DNA from: DASQFI01 sp963780895
GTDB taxonomy: Bacteria; Acidobacteriota; Vicinamibacteria; Vicinamibacterales; SCN-69-37
DNA: 64,000 nucleotides
Assembly (NCBI GenBank): GCA_963780895.1
Contig: CAWAEG010000007.1
Coordinates: forward strand, 768,603 to 832,602
Direction: 5' to 3'
Positions within the stretch are counted from its first letter, which is position 1, and every line of letters begins with the position of its first letter. This document shows, piece by piece, positions 36,057 to 45,622 of this stretch. The translations under genes and the position numbers were made by a program. The notes under the pieces are model-generated. The model saw only the letters and a program-made list of their open reading frames with translations. It ran no database searches and had not been told where the DNA came from.

Positions 36057-37784
36057 ATGGATTCCAATCTGTTCAAGACCAAGTCGATCGAGCAGCTCGT
36101 CGGGGACGTCGAGCACGGTACCAAGGCGCTCAAGCGCAGCCTGTCGGCGGTGGACCTGACGCTCCTCGGCATTGGAGCCATCATCGGCACGGGCATCTTC
36201 GTGCTCACGGGCACGGCGGCGGCCAACCAGGCGGGCCCGGCCATCGTGCTCTCGTACGTGGCGGCAGGGGTGGCCTGCGGGTTCGCGGCGCTCTGTTACG
36301 CCGAATTCGCCTCGATGATCCCGATCGCCGGGAGTGCCTACACCTACGCGTACGCGACGCTCGGCGAGGTCTTCGCCTGGATGATCGGCTGGGACCTCAT
36401 CCTCGAATATGCCGTCGGATCGATGACGGTCGCGATCGGCTGGAGCGGCTACATGCAGCGCCTGCTCCACGGCTTCGGCATCGACCTGCCCGTCTGGGCC
36501 CAGGCGGCCATGGGGTCGGCGCCGGGGAACGTCCTCAACCTGCCGGCGGTCCTGATCGTGCTTCTGATCATGACGCTCCTGGTCATCGGCGTGCGGGAGT
36601 CGGCGAGGGCCAATGCCGTTCTGGTGACCGTCAAAGTGGCCGTCGTGCTGTTCTTCCTGCTCGCCGGCTTCACCTTCGTGAACACCGACAACTGGGCCCC
36701 GTATTCGCCGTACGGGTGGCCGGGTGTGACGGCCGCCGCGGCCGTCGTCTTCTTCGCCTACATCGGGTTCGACGCGGTCTCGACGACCGCCGAGGAAGCC
36801 AAGAATCCGAAACGGGATCTTCCGATTGGCATCATCGCGTCTCTGGTCATCTGTACGGTCCTCTATCTGGCCGTCGCGGCCGTCCTCACCGGCATCATTC
36901 CCGTGACGCACTATCGGTCGAATGAGGCCGCGTTGGCCGGCACGGCCATCGTGTCGCCGGAGGATGCGACGCGGTTCCTGAACGCCCCGGTCGCTTTTGC
37001 GTTGACCGTCATCGGTCAGGACTGGGCCGCGGGGCTGGTCTCGGCGGGCGCGGTGGCGGGGATCACGTCGGTGCTGCTGGTCATGCTGCTGAGCCAGCCG
37101 CGCATCTTCTTCGCGATGAGCCGCGACGGTCTGCTGCCGGCCGCCGTCAGCCGGGTCCACCCGCGCTTCGGGACGCCGCACATCACCACGATCATCACCT
37201 GCACGATTGTGGCGATGGTGGCAGGGGTTACGCAGATCAACGTGGTCGCCGAGATGACGAGCATCGGCACGTTGTTCGCGTTCGTCGTCGTCTGCGCGGC
37301 GGTCATGCTGCTTCGCATCAGGCGTCCGGAAGCGCATCGCCCATTCAAGGTTCCGGGCGGGCCGTTCCTGATCCCGACGCTCGGGGCCCTGTCCTGCTTC
37401 TATCTGATGCTCGCGCTGCCGGTCATCACGTGGGTCCGGTTTCTCGTCTGGCTCGACCTCGGCATGATCATCTACTGGTTCTACGGCCGCGTCTCGAGCC
37501 CGCTCGCGAACAAGGCGGAAGCCGCGCGACGAACCGGCGGACAGAGCCTTGCGAACCTTCTCACGGTGCTGGGCGCGCTGACGCTCTTCAACGGCGCGGC
37601 GATGACCATCCTGGCCTACATGACCGAGTTCGGGATCACGACCGAGACTACCGCCAAGTGGCATGAGATCGGCGTCACGCCCGAGCAGGCCGACCTCGTC
37701 GGACTCTACATTCTCGGCGCCGGCCTCGTGCTGTTCATCCTCGGGAAGATCCTGACGAAGTCGACGGGAGAGGGAGCAAAGTAG
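36057..37784 (+). CDS. APC-superfamily amino-acid permease (cationic amino-acid transporter type)
   Basis: 575 residues, at least 12 membrane helices, with an extra C-terminal pair. The substrate-binding helix 1 motif GIGAIIGTGIFVLTGTAA is clear, as are CYAEFASMIPIAGSAYTYAY, FFAYIGFDAVSTTAEEAKNP and QPRIFFAMSRDGLLP. This pattern fits the CAT/YfnA branch, which imports amino acids such as arginine or lysine; the substrate is not certain. Start ATG 36057 with GGAGG close upstream. The 68-bp leader has a small hairpin (GAGAGCC/GGCTCCCTCTC). Confidence 0.9.
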   Translation: MDSNLFKTKSIEQLVGDVEHGTKALKRSLSAVDLTLLGIGAIIGTGIFVLTGTAAANQAGPAIVLSYVAAGVACGFAALCYAEFASMIPIAGSAYTYAYATLGEVFAWMIGWDLILEYAVGSMTVAIGWSGYMQRLLHGFGIDLPVWAQAAMGSAPGNVLNLPAVLIVLLIMTLLVIGVRESARANAVLVTVKVAVVLFFLLAGFTFVNTDNWAPYSPYGWPGVTAAAAVVFFAYIGFDAVSTTAEEAKNPKRDLPIGIIASLVICTVLYLAVAAVLTGIIPVTHYRSNEAALAGTAIVSPEDATRFLNAPVAFALTVIGQDWAAGLVSAGAVAGITSVLLVMLLSQPRIFFAMSRDGLLPAAVSRVHPRFGTPHITTIITCTIVAMVAGVTQINVVAEMTSIGTLFAFVVVCAAVMLLRIRRPEAHRPFKVPGGPFLIPTLGALSCFYLMLALPVITWVRFLVWLDLGMIIYWFYGRVSSPLANKAEAARRTGGQSLANLLTVLGALTLFNGAAMTILAYMTEFGITTETTAKWHEIGVTPEQADLVGLYILGAGLVLFILGKILTKSTGEGAK

Positions 37785-37803
37785 GGCAGAAGGCAAGGGC
37801 AAA

Positions 37804-38730
37804 ATGCCCGCTCGTTTACTCAATGGCGCGGCGACAGCCGCCGCCATCCGATCGGAGTTGCTGCCGCAGGTCACGGCGTTCGCGTCGCAAGCCGGCCGGG
37901 CGCCGGGCCTCGATATCGTCCTTGCAGGACATGATCCAGCGTCGGAGATCTACGTCCGGAACAAGCACCGGGCCGGGAGCGAGGCCGGACTCCGCGTCAC
38001 GATTCACAAACTGCCCGAATCGTCCACCGCCGCGGAGGTGCTGAGCCTGGTCGAAACGCTCAACGCGTCGGCCGTGTGCGACGGGATCCTTGTACAGTCG
38101 CCGCTGCCGTCCGGCATTTCAAAAGCCGACGCGCAACGCGTCTTCGACGCGATCCACCCGGACAAGGACGTGGACGCGTTTCATCCGCAGAACGTCGGTT
38201 TGCTCGTTCAGGGGCGGCCGCTCTTCGCGCCGTGCACGCCGTCGGGCGTCATGGAGCTGCTCGCCCGCGAGAACATTGTCATGGCCGGCAAACGGGCGGT
38301 CATCATCGGGCGGAGCGAGATCGTCGGAAAACCCATGGCGCTCCTCCTTCTCCAGCGCGACTCCACCGTCACGATCTGTCATTCCCGGACGGCGAATCTC
38401 CCCGATGTCGCGCGGGAAGGGGACATCCTTGTCGCGGCCGTGGGGCGCGCGGGGTTCGTCCGCCCGGAGTTCGTCAAACCCGGCGCGGTCGTCGTGGACG
38501 TCGGGATCAACCGGCTCACCGATCGCGCCATGGCCGCGGAGTTTTTCGGCGACCCGAGCGCGCGGCTCGCGGATTTCGACAGGAAGGGATCGCTCGTCGT
38601 CGGCGACGTTCACCCGTCGGTCGCCGACGTGGCCGGCGCGCTGACGCCGGTGCCCGGCGGGGTCGGTCCGCTCACGATCGCGATGCTCCTCAAGAACACG
38701 CTCACTGCGGCCCGGCGGCGAGCCCTTTGA
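37804..38730 (+). CDS. folD: Methylene-THF dehydrogenase/cyclohydrolase
   Basis: 308 residues. It oxidises methylene-THF to methenyl-THF and hydrolyses it to formyl-THF. The catalytic lysine is K54 in EIYVRNKHRAG. VCDGILVQSPLPSGI, HPDKDVDAFHPQNVG, the dinucleotide loop GRSEIVGKPMALLLL and the terminal GDVHPSVADVAGALTPVPGG segment are present. The last 29 bp overlap the convergent coaE gene. Confidence 0.96.
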   Translation: MPARLLNGAATAAAIRSELLPQVTAFASQAGRAPGLDIVLAGHDPASEIYVRNKHRAGSEAGLRVTIHKLPESSTAAEVLSLVETLNASAVCDGILVQSPLPSGISKADAQRVFDAIHPDKDVDAFHPQNVGLLVQGRPLFAPCTPSGVMELLARENIVMAGKRAVIIGRSEIVGKPMALLLLQRDSTVTICHSRTANLPDVAREGDILVAAVGRAGFVRPEFVKPGAVVVDVGINRLTDRAMAAEFFGDPSARLADFDRKGSLVVGDVHPSVADVAGALTPVPGGVGPLTIAMLLKNTLTAARRRAL

Positions 38731-39316
38731 ACACCTGCCACAGGCGATCGACCTGGGCATCGGTCGCGTCGAACGTGCCCGACGTGTCGATCACGTAGGC
38801 GGCCCGGCGTGCTTTCTCGTCGATCGGCAGCTGCGCGCTGATCCGGTCCTCGGCATCGTTCTTCGATATCCCCCGTGCCATCAACCGCTCTATCTGGTGT
38901 TCGCGCGAGCAGGCCGCGACGACGACCACGTCGAAGTCGCCCTCGCGTTTGGTTTCGAAGAGGAGAGGAATGTCGGCGATCGCGACCGTGCCCGGCTCTG
39001 ATTGATCGGTCAGTGTGGCCGACCAGCTTTCGATCGCGCGATAGACTTCGGGATGGATGATGGCCTCCAGATCCCGCCGCGCCGCGTCGTCGCCGAAGAC
39101 GATGCGGCTGAGGGCCTCTCTGTCGAGATAGCCATCAGGCCGCAGAACCGATCGCCCGAATCGTCGAACGACGGCTTCAAGCCCTGGATTGCCCTTGGCA
39201 ACGGCTTCACGCGCCAGCACATCGGCGTCGATCGTCTTCGCCCCGAGCCGCCCGAACCGCTCGAGGCAGTAAGACTTGCCAGTCGCGATCCCGCCGGTAA
39301 GCCCGACCCGCAACAT
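38702..39316 (-). CDS. coaE: Dephospho-CoA kinase
   Basis: 204 residues. It adds the 3' phosphate that completes coenzyme A. The P-loop is GGIATGKS (8-15), followed by DADVLAREAV, the lid region IHPEVYRAIE and IADIPLLFETKREGDFDVVV. Start ATG 39316. Its 3' end overlaps folD on the other strand. Confidence 0.95.
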   Translation of the reverse strand: MLRVGLTGGIATGKSYCLERFGRLGAKTIDADVLAREAVAKGNPGLEAVVRRFGRSVLRPDGYLDREALSRIVFGDDAARRDLEAIIHPEVYRAIESWSATLTDQSEPGTVAIADIPLLFETKREGDFDVVVVAACSREHQIERLMARGISKNDAEDRISAQLPIDEKARRAAYVIDTSGTFDATDAQVDRLWQVFKGLAAGPQ

Positions 39317-39431
39317 GTCCTAGGTTTCCCGTCCTGCGATGTTTGGGCGCTGAGCCCGAATGCCCCGACCGGCCGTCACCCTTTGGCCTTTCGCCTAGGG
39401 CCCAGTGCCCAGGGCCTTGGCCTGACAACAG

Positions 39432-40667
39432 CTACGGCATCAAGCCGGCAGGAATCTCCGCCTCGGTGTCCGTCGCCGGCGCGATCCGCTCCTCCACGAA
39501 CGTATTCCACTCGTGGCAGTGCGGGCACTGCCAGAGCAGCTCCGTGCTGCGGTACCGGCAGCGTATGCAGACGTGCGGGTCGAGGTAGAAGACCGACTGG
39601 CGCGTGATTTCGATGTACCGCGCGACGAGCGGCTTGGGCAGATCGAGCAAAGAGAGCGTGTTCCAAATCACCTGGTGAATGGCGAGGGCGTGCGGATTGT
39701 GCTCGAGCGCCTCGAACAGCAGCTCGATCGCGCGCGCGGGCTGGTTCGCGGCGGTGAGGTACCGCGCGAGGGCCGTTCGCGCCCGCCATTCCCGTGGCGC
39801 GGCGGCGGTGAGCTGCCGGCAGAGCTCGGTGAACCGGTGCTCGGCGCCCATCCGCCCGTAGGCCTGTTCGAGGCGTTCGAGGGCGAGGTAGGCGCGATCG
39901 GGCGTCACGTCGATCGATCGCTCCCAGATCGCCACCGCACCGGCCAGATCGCCCTGGCGCAGCCGGACGTCTCCGAGGTGCACGTAGGCGGGACTCACGC
40001 TGCTGTCGAGATCGATCGCGGCCTCGAACCGGCGCGCGGCTTCGTCGAGCAGCTCCGCCTTGAACGCCTGGAGGCCCAGCTCGTTTTCGAGAAACGCCAG
40101 GATGGATTGCGACTTCGGCTGATCGGGCGGTCCGGCGATCTGCGCAAGCCGCTTTCTCGTGACGTAGGCCTCGTGCCACTGGTGCTGGTCCTCCTGGAGC
40201 TTCTCCAGGTTGATCAGCGCCGCCTCGTTTTCCGGATCGAGTTTGAGCACGTCCGAAAACGCCGCCACCGCGCGATCCACGAAGCCGCCGCGGCGGTAGT
40301 CGAGACCGATACAGAGCAGGACGTTGGCGTGTTCGACCTTGTTCAGCCTCGGCCGCTGGAGCAGCGACTGGTGCTCCTGGATGGCGCGTCCGACCTGACC
40401 CTTTTCGCGGTACAGGTTGCCGAGCACGAGCCGCAGCTCGAAGGCGGCGGTGTCGAGTCGCGCTGCCTTTTCGAGCTCTTCGATCGCCAAATCGACGCGG
40501 CCGGCGACCAGATAATTCAGGCCGAGAATGAAATGCGGCGACTGGCGAACGCGCCGGCGATCGATCCAGCGCCCTTCGACGAGCTTGTAGCGTTCCCAGG
40601 CTTTGCCGGTGGCGAGGCCGACGAGCAGCGCGAGCAGGACGGCGACGAGAACGAGGTAGTCCTGCAT
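39432..40667 (-). CDS. lapB: LapB/YciM-like TPR protein with a rubredoxin-like zinc site
   Basis: 411 residues. One N-terminal membrane helix (LVLVAVLLALLVGLATG) anchors a series of TPR repeats on the cytoplasmic side, starting HFILGLNYLVAGRVDLAIEE. The C-terminus carries a rubredoxin-like zinc motif, CIRCRYRS and CPHCHEWNTF. This is the architecture of LapB, which in E. coli regulates LpxC turnover and coordinates lipopolysaccharide assembly. Lying next to the Kdo genes strengthens the assignment. The Kdo phosphatase gene ends directly before it. Confidence 0.88.
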   Translation of the reverse strand: MQDYLVLVAVLLALLVGLATGKAWERYKLVEGRWIDRRRVRQSPHFILGLNYLVAGRVDLAIEELEKAARLDTAAFELRLVLGNLYREKGQVGRAIQEHQSLLQRPRLNKVEHANVLLCIGLDYRRGGFVDRAVAAFSDVLKLDPENEAALINLEKLQEDQHQWHEAYVTRKRLAQIAGPPDQPKSQSILAFLENELGLQAFKAELLDEAARRFEAAIDLDSSVSPAYVHLGDVRLRQGDLAGAVAIWERSIDVTPDRAYLALERLEQAYGRMGAEHRFTELCRQLTAAAPREWRARTALARYLTAANQPARAIELLFEALEHNPHALAIHQVIWNTLSLLDLPKPLVARYIEITRQSVFYLDPHVCIRCRYRSTELLWQCPHCHEWNTFVEERIAPATDTEAEIPAGLMP

Positions 40668-41204
40668 CTAGCCCGCCGGCCGTCTGATGACGTCGTTCCA
40701 CCGGCGATGAACTTTGAGCATCATCTCGATGAGGTCGCGGACCGCGCCGCGCCCGCCGTTGAACTTACTGACCCAGTGCACGCGCTGCCGGACTTCCTTC
40801 GCCGCATCGGCCGGCGCCGCGGCGAAGCCGACGCGCTCCAGGATGGCAAGGTCGAGCCAGTCGTCTCCCATATAGGCCACATCACGATCGGTGTACCCGC
40901 CGTCCTCGAGCAGGTCCTGATACGCCTGGCTCTTGTTGGGCGGTCCTTGCAGGACCCGCCTGATCCCGAGTTCCGCCGCGCGACGCGTGGTGGCCTGGGA
41001 CGGCCGGCCGCTCAGAATCGCCACCTCGAATCCGGCCCGTTGCGCCCACACGAGCGCCGCGCCATCCCGGATCGAGAACGTCTTGCCCTCGTCGCCGTTC
41101 GCCGTGATGCTCACGGTGCCATCGGTCATCACCCCGTCGACGTCGAACAACAGCAACCGCACCTGCCGGGCGCGGCGCGCGAGAGCCCTTGCCGAAACCG
41201 GCAC
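40668..41204 (-). CDS. kdsC: 3-deoxy-manno-octulosonate-8-phosphatase
   Basis: 178 residues from GTG 41204. A C0-type HAD phosphatase with nucleophile loop LLLFDVDGVMTDGTV, motif II LSGRPS and the acidic motif GDDWLDLAIL. It removes phosphate from Kdo-8-P. The short family without a cap domain acts as a tetramer. Directly adjacent to kdsD on one side and lapB on the other. Confidence 0.93.
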   Translation of the reverse strand: MPVSARALARRARQVRLLLFDVDGVMTDGTVSITANGDEGKTFSIRDGAALVWAQRAGFEVAILSGRPSQATTRRAAELGIRRVLQGPPNKSQAYQDLLEDGGYTDRDVAYMGDDWLDLAILERVGFAAAPADAAKEVRQRVHWVSKFNGGRGAVRDLIEMMLKVHRRWNDVIRRPAG

Positions 41205-42185
41205 TCAGATCATCTCCGTTCGCCAGAGATCGTGCAGGTGTACCACTCCTTCGACGATGCCCGAGCCGTTGACGACCACGACCGACGTGATTTTCCGTTC
41301 TTCCATGGTCCGAAGGGCCTCGACGGCGAGGACCGAGCGAGCGATGGTGACCGGCCTGGCTGTCATGACGTCGGCCGCGCGCTTGTCCAGGAGATTCGAG
41401 CCGGGCGTCATGTGCCGCCTGAGATCGCCGTCGGTGACGATACCCGACAACCGGCCGTCTGCGTCCACGACGCAGGTCATGCCCAGCCGCTTGCTCGACA
41501 TCTCGTGGATCACGTCCGGCATCTTCGTGTTGGCCGTCACCTTCGGGATGGCGTCGCCCCCGTGCATCAGCGACTCCACGCGCATCAGCTTCTTGCCCAG
41601 GCGTCCGCCGGGATGCAGGTTCGCGAACTGTTCCATGTGAAAACCTTTTCGCTGTGACAGCGCCAGCGCCAGCGCATCGCCGAGGGCCAGCATCGCGGTG
41701 GTACTGGCCGACGGCGCAAGGTTCATCGGGCAGGCCTCTTCGGCGACGTGGCAGCTGAGCGTAACGTCCGAGGCCTGGCCGAGCGTGGACTTGGGGAACC
41801 CGGTCAGCGAAATGAGTTTAGCGCCGATCCTTCGAATCGCTTCCAGCAGCCGGACCAGTTCTTCGGTTTCGCCGCTGTAGGAGATCGCGATGACGATATC
41901 GGCCGGCTGGACGACGCCGAGATCGCCGTGGAGCGCCTCCGCCGGGTGCAGAAAACTCGCGGCGGTCCCGGTGCTGCGGAGCGTGGCCGCGACCTTCGCC
42001 GCGATGATCCCCGACTTGCCCATGCCGGTGACCACGACGTGGCCACTGCAGCTGTGGAGAAGATCCAGCGCGCGGTCGAACGACGCACCGAGCTGCGGGA
42101 TCAGTCCGAGAATCGCCCGCGCCTCCGTCTCCAGGACGTTGCGCGCCAGCGCAACGGCGTCTTCCCGCGTGGAGGGGGACGGCAT
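41205..42185 (-). CDS. kdsD: Arabinose-5-phosphate isomerase
   Basis: 326 residues: an N-terminal SIS sugar-isomerase domain (GHVVVTGMGKSGIIAAKVAA and AISYSGETEELVRLLEAI) followed by two CBS domains (from about residue 205, including VESLMHGGDAIPKV and VTDGDLRRHM). It converts ribulose 5-phosphate to arabinose 5-phosphate, the precursor of Kdo. It is abutted to kdsC and lies 11 bp after kdsA. Confidence 0.94.
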   Translation of the reverse strand: MPSPSTREDAVALARNVLETEARAILGLIPQLGASFDRALDLLHSCSGHVVVTGMGKSGIIAAKVAATLRSTGTAASFLHPAEALHGDLGVVQPADIVIAISYSGETEELVRLLEAIRRIGAKLISLTGFPKSTLGQASDVTLSCHVAEEACPMNLAPSASTTAMLALGDALALALSQRKGFHMEQFANLHPGGRLGKKLMRVESLMHGGDAIPKVTANTKMPDVIHEMSSKRLGMTCVVDADGRLSGIVTDGDLRRHMTPGSNLLDKRAADVMTARPVTIARSVLAVEALRTMEERKITSVVVVNGSGIVEGVVHLHDLWRTEMI

Positions 42186-42195
42186 GGCGTGGCGC

Positions 42196-43056
42196 CTACC
42201 GTGAGACGGCCGTCAAGTTCTTGACGATGGCATTGATCTGTTTGAGTCGATCGAGGAGCGGCGCGAGTCGCGCGAGGTGAAGCGCGTTCTCCGCGTCGCT
42301 CTTGGCTTTCGATGGGTCTTCGTGAACCTCCAGGAAAACGCCGTCCACCCCCGCGCCCACTCCTGCGCTCGCCAGCACCTCGATGTACTGGCCAAGACCG
42401 GCGGTCACGCCTGCGCCCCCGCCTGGAAGCTGAAGACTGTGTGTGACGTCGAACACGATCGGAACGCCAAGGGCGCGCATCATCGGGAACGCGCGCATGT
42501 CCACGACGAGGTTGTTGTAGCCGAACGAGAACCCGCGCTCGGTAATGAACACCCGGTCGTTCCCGGATTCGCGCACCTTCTCGACGGGATGCCGCATGTC
42601 CATCGGCGCGAGGAACTGTCCTTTCTTCACGTTGACGGTCTTCCCCGTCTTCGCGGCGGCAACGATGAGATCCGTCTGACGCGAAAGGAACGCCGGAATC
42701 TGCAGCACGTCGACGACCGCCGCGGCCTGGGCCGCCTGGGCCGGTTCATGGATGTCGGTAAGAACGGGAACGCCGACCTCGCGCCGGACCCGATCGAGCG
42801 CCGCCAGACCCTGCTCGATGCCGGGGCCGCGGAACGACTTCAGGGAGGTGCGGTTCGCCTTGTCGAACGACGCCTTGAAGACCAGCGGCACGCCGGCGCG
42901 CCGCGTGATCTCGGCGAGCGCCTTCGCCGTCTCAACTGTCTGGTCTTCGCTTTCGACGACGCAGGGGCCGGCAATCAGTACCAGCTCGTCCCGCCCCAGC
43001 ACCACGCTGTCCGTGATCCGCACCTCGCGGACAGCCGGTTGCTGCTCGGTTGACAC
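42196..43056 (-). CDS. kdsA: Kdo-8-phosphate synthase
   Basis: 286 residues. It condenses phosphoenolpyruvate with arabinose 5-phosphate. LVLIAGPCVVESEDQTVETA, FKASFDKANRTSLKSFRGPG, VLTDIHEPAQAAQAAAVVDV and FDVTHSLQLPGGG are diagnostic. Start ATG 43056. A GACCTC hairpin separates it from pyrG upstream. Confidence 0.96.
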   Translation of the reverse strand: MSTEQQPAVREVRITDSVVLGRDELVLIAGPCVVESEDQTVETAKALAEITRRAGVPLVFKASFDKANRTSLKSFRGPGIEQGLAALDRVRREVGVPVLTDIHEPAQAAQAAAVVDVLQIPAFLSRQTDLIVAAAKTGKTVNVKKGQFLAPMDMRHPVEKVRESGNDRVFITERGFSFGYNNLVVDMRAFPMMRALGVPIVFDVTHSLQLPGGGAGVTAGLGQYIEVLASAGVGAGVDGVFLEVHEDPSKAKSDAENALHLARLAPLLDRLKQINAIVKNLTAVSR

Positions 43057-43067
43057 GGGGTAATTAT

Positions 43068-43116
43068 GACCTCCGAGGTCATTTTTGCGTAATCCCTAAA
43101 AATGACCTCGGAGGTC
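43068..43116. repeat. GACCTC-type hairpin, copy 2
   Basis: Perfect 19-bp arms GACCTCCGAGGTCATTTTT (43068-43086) and complement (43098-43116) with an 11-base loop. The arms match copy 1 at 21902 base for base. It sits between the pyrG stop and the kdsA start, just two bases from the pyrG end. Confidence 0.85.
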
Positions 43117-43117
43117 T

Positions 43118-44791
43118 TTAGCCGCGCCGCCGATCGCCGATGGCCGTGACGTTCGTCGCGAGGCCGTGCACGGCCAGTTTCCGTCGGTGTGCCGCCTCGA
43201 CGAAGCCGGCAAAGAGCGGGTGCGGGCGCAGCGGCTTCGATTTGAATTCGGGGTGGAACTGCACCGCGAGGAACCACGGGTGGCCCGGCAGCTCGACGAT
43301 CTCCACGAATTTCCCGTCGAGCGAGCGGCCGACGACTTTCAAGCCGTGCTCGACAAGCGTCTTCTCGTAGAGACAGTTGAACTCGTACCGATGCCGATGA
43401 CGCTCGTGGATGATCTCCTCGCCGTAGAGCTTGAACGCGAGGGAATCCGGCACGAGCCGGCAGGCGTAGCTGCCGAGCCGCATCGTGCCGCCCATGTCGT
43501 CCACGCCAAGCAGATCACGGAGCTTGTAGATGACCTTGTGTGGCGCGTTTTCGACGACCTCGGTCGAGTCCGCGCCGGCGAGGCCGGCCACGTTTCGCGC
43601 GAATTCGACGACGGCCCACTGGAATCCGTAGCAGATGCCGAGATAAGGAATCTTTCGTGTCCGGGCGAACTCGGCCGCCACCATCATGCCGCGGCTGCCA
43701 CGGTCGCCGAACCCCGGCGCGACCAGGATCCCTGACGCATTTTCGAGCTGGCGCAGACCATCCGCCTGCTCGAGCGCCTCGGCCTCGATGTAATTGAGGT
43801 TGACCTTCACGCGGTGCTTGAACCCGCCGTGGTACAGCGCTTCGTTGATGCTCTTGTAGGAGTCCTCGTATTCGACGTACTTGCCGACGAAGTGGACGGT
43901 GATCTCGTCCGTGGGATTTTGAATACGCTCGACCAGGTCCTGCCACGCCTCCATCCGCGCGGCCGTCGCAGGAAGGCTGAGCCGCCGCAGGAGGATGCTG
44001 TCCAGGCCTTCCCCCGCGAGGTTGAGCGGCACTTCGTAGATGCTCGAGACGTCGCGCGCGGTGATGACGGCTTCCTCGTCGACGTCGCAGAAGAGCGCGA
44101 TTTTCCGCTTCAGCTCGCGCTCGAGCGGGCGATCCGTCCGGCAGAGCAGCACATCGGGCTGAATACCGATGGACCGCAGGTCACGGACGCTGTGCTGCGT
44201 CGGCTTCGTTTTCAGCTCGCCGGCCGAGGCGATGAACGGCACCAGCGTGAGGTGGATGTAGAGCGCGTTCTCACGGCCTACCTCCTGACGGAGCTGGCGG
44301 ATCGCTTCGAGGAAGGGCTGGCTTTCGATGTCGCCGACCGTTCCCCCGATTTCAACCAGCAGAACGTCAACATCTTGGGCTGCCGACCGAATGCTGTCCT
44401 TAATTTCATTTGTAATGTGCGGGATAACCTGAACGGTGCGCCCGAGGTACTCCCCGCGTCGTTCCTTCTGAATCACCGAGAGGTAGATCTTTCCCGTTGT
44501 CCAGTTGTGATTGCGCGTGGTCACCAGGTTGGTGAACCGCTCGTAGTGGCCCAGGTCGAGGTCCGTCTCGGCGCCGTCGTCGGTCACATAGACCTCGCCG
44601 TGCTGATACGGGCTCATCGTGCCTGGATCGACGTTGATGTACGGGTCGAGCTTCTGAAGGGCGACTTTGTATCCGTGACCTTCGAGGAGGCACCCGATTG
44701 ATGCGGCGGCCAGACCTTTACCGAGGGAAGAAACCACGCCGCCGGTCACGAAGATGTATTTGACGGGTCGCTGTCGGTCTGTCTGTCCCAT
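43118..44791 (-). CDS. pyrG: CTP synthase
   Basis: 557 residues. It aminates UTP to CTP using glutamine. The synthetase domain starts KYIFVTGGVVSSLGKGLAAA with KLDPYINVDPGTMSPYQHGE. The glutaminase domain has the nucleophile in LGICYGFQWAVVEFA (most relatives read GICLGMQ) and the His-Glu in VQFHPEFKSKP. Start ATG 44791. CTP is needed by the neighbouring kdsB, and pyrG-kdsA clustering is common in Gram-negative bacteria. Confidence 0.96.
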   Translation of the reverse strand: MGQTDRQRPVKYIFVTGGVVSSLGKGLAAASIGCLLEGHGYKVALQKLDPYINVDPGTMSPYQHGEVYVTDDGAETDLDLGHYERFTNLVTTRNHNWTTGKIYLSVIQKERRGEYLGRTVQVIPHITNEIKDSIRSAAQDVDVLLVEIGGTVGDIESQPFLEAIRQLRQEVGRENALYIHLTLVPFIASAGELKTKPTQHSVRDLRSIGIQPDVLLCRTDRPLERELKRKIALFCDVDEEAVITARDVSSIYEVPLNLAGEGLDSILLRRLSLPATAARMEAWQDLVERIQNPTDEITVHFVGKYVEYEDSYKSINEALYHGGFKHRVKVNLNYIEAEALEQADGLRQLENASGILVAPGFGDRGSRGMMVAAEFARTRKIPYLGICYGFQWAVVEFARNVAGLAGADSTEVVENAPHKVIYKLRDLLGVDDMGGTMRLGSYACRLVPDSLAFKLYGEEIIHERHRHRYEFNCLYEKTLVEHGLKVVGRSLDGKFVEIVELPGHPWFLAVQFHPEFKSKPLRPHPLFAGFVEAAHRRKLAVHGLATNVTAIGDRRRG

Positions 44792-44806
44792 GACACCTCT
44801 TCCGGT

Positions 44807-45622
44807 TTATGAAGTCACACCTGGGCTAGCCGTCCGCGCCTCGAGGAGCTCGCGGACCTTTGCGAGATCAGCTGGCGTATCGACGCCAATCGTGTCCACA
44901 TCGGTCTCGACCGTGGCGATGCGAAAGCCGTTTTCGAGCACGCGCAGCTGTTCGAGACCCTCCGCGCGCTCGAGCGCCGTCGGCGTCATCGACGCCAGCT
45001 TGAGAAGGAAGTCCCGCCGGTAGACGTAAAGGCCGATGTGTTTCCAGAACGTCGGGCGCGGTTTCCCGGGACTTAGGAACGGTATGGCCGCCCGCGTGAA
45101 GTACAGTCCGAAACCCTCGCGATCGACGACGACCTTCACGACGTGAGGGTTGTCGAGATCGGCCGGGTCTTCGACCTTTCGGCGGAGTGTTCCGATTCCT
45201 GCCTCCGGTCGATCGAGCATGAGGCCGACGGCGGCATCGATCGCGTCTGGCGAAATCAGCGGCTCATCGCCCTGCACGTTCACGATGAGTTCGGCTGGAA
45301 GTTCGGCGGCGACTTCGGCGAGCCGATCGGTGGCGGTCTCGTGGTCGTCGCGGGTCATGATGGCGACGCCGCCGAAGCGATCGACCGCGTCAGCGATGCG
45401 TTCGTCATCGGTCGCGACGAAATACGCGTCCACGCGACGCGCCTGTTCCACACGGCGATAGACGTGCTCGATCATCGTCCGGCCCCCGATGAGAGCCAGC
45501 GGCTTGCCCGGGAAGCGGGTCGAACGATACCTCGCGGGGATGAGAGCGACGACTCGGGTAGAAGATTCGACGAAGCGTGCCAGCCCAGTGGGAACAACTA
45601 CGGGCACGAGAAATATTAGCAT
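44807..45622 (-). CDS. kdsB: CMP-Kdo synthetase
   Basis: 271 residues from ATG 45622. It activates Kdo with CTP. VVALIPARYRSTRFPGKPLA is the nucleotide-binding signature; ELIVNVQGDEPLISPDAI and KHIGLYVYRRDFLL follow. About 20 residues precede the usual N-terminus, so a downstream start is possible, but the ATG has GAGG four bases upstream. The upstream hairpin at 45623-45677 abuts the start codon. With kdsA, kdsC and kdsD this completes Kdo activation. Confidence 0.93.
   Translation of the reverse strand: MLIFLVPVVVPTGLARFVESSTRVVALIPARYRSTRFPGKPLALIGGRTMIEHVYRRVEQARRVDAYFVATDDERIADAVDRFGGVAIMTRDDHETATDRLAEVAAELPAELIVNVQGDEPLISPDAIDAAVGLMLDRPEAGIGTLRRKVEDPADLDNPHVVKVVVDREGFGLYFTRAAIPFLSPGKPRPTFWKHIGLYVYRRDFLLKLASMTPTALERAEGLEQLRVLENGFRIATVETDVDTIGVDTPADLAKVRELLEARTASPGVTS

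Noticed and set aside
35748..37874. A 708-codon minus-strand frame opposite the amino-acid permease
   Set aside because: It mirrors the permease; the product is almost wholly charged (Arg, Asp, His, Gln) without domains.
39513..41657. A 714-codon plus-strand frame opposite lapB, kdsC and kdsD
   Set aside because: Shadow of three clearly assigned genes; no start signal and no recognisable motif.
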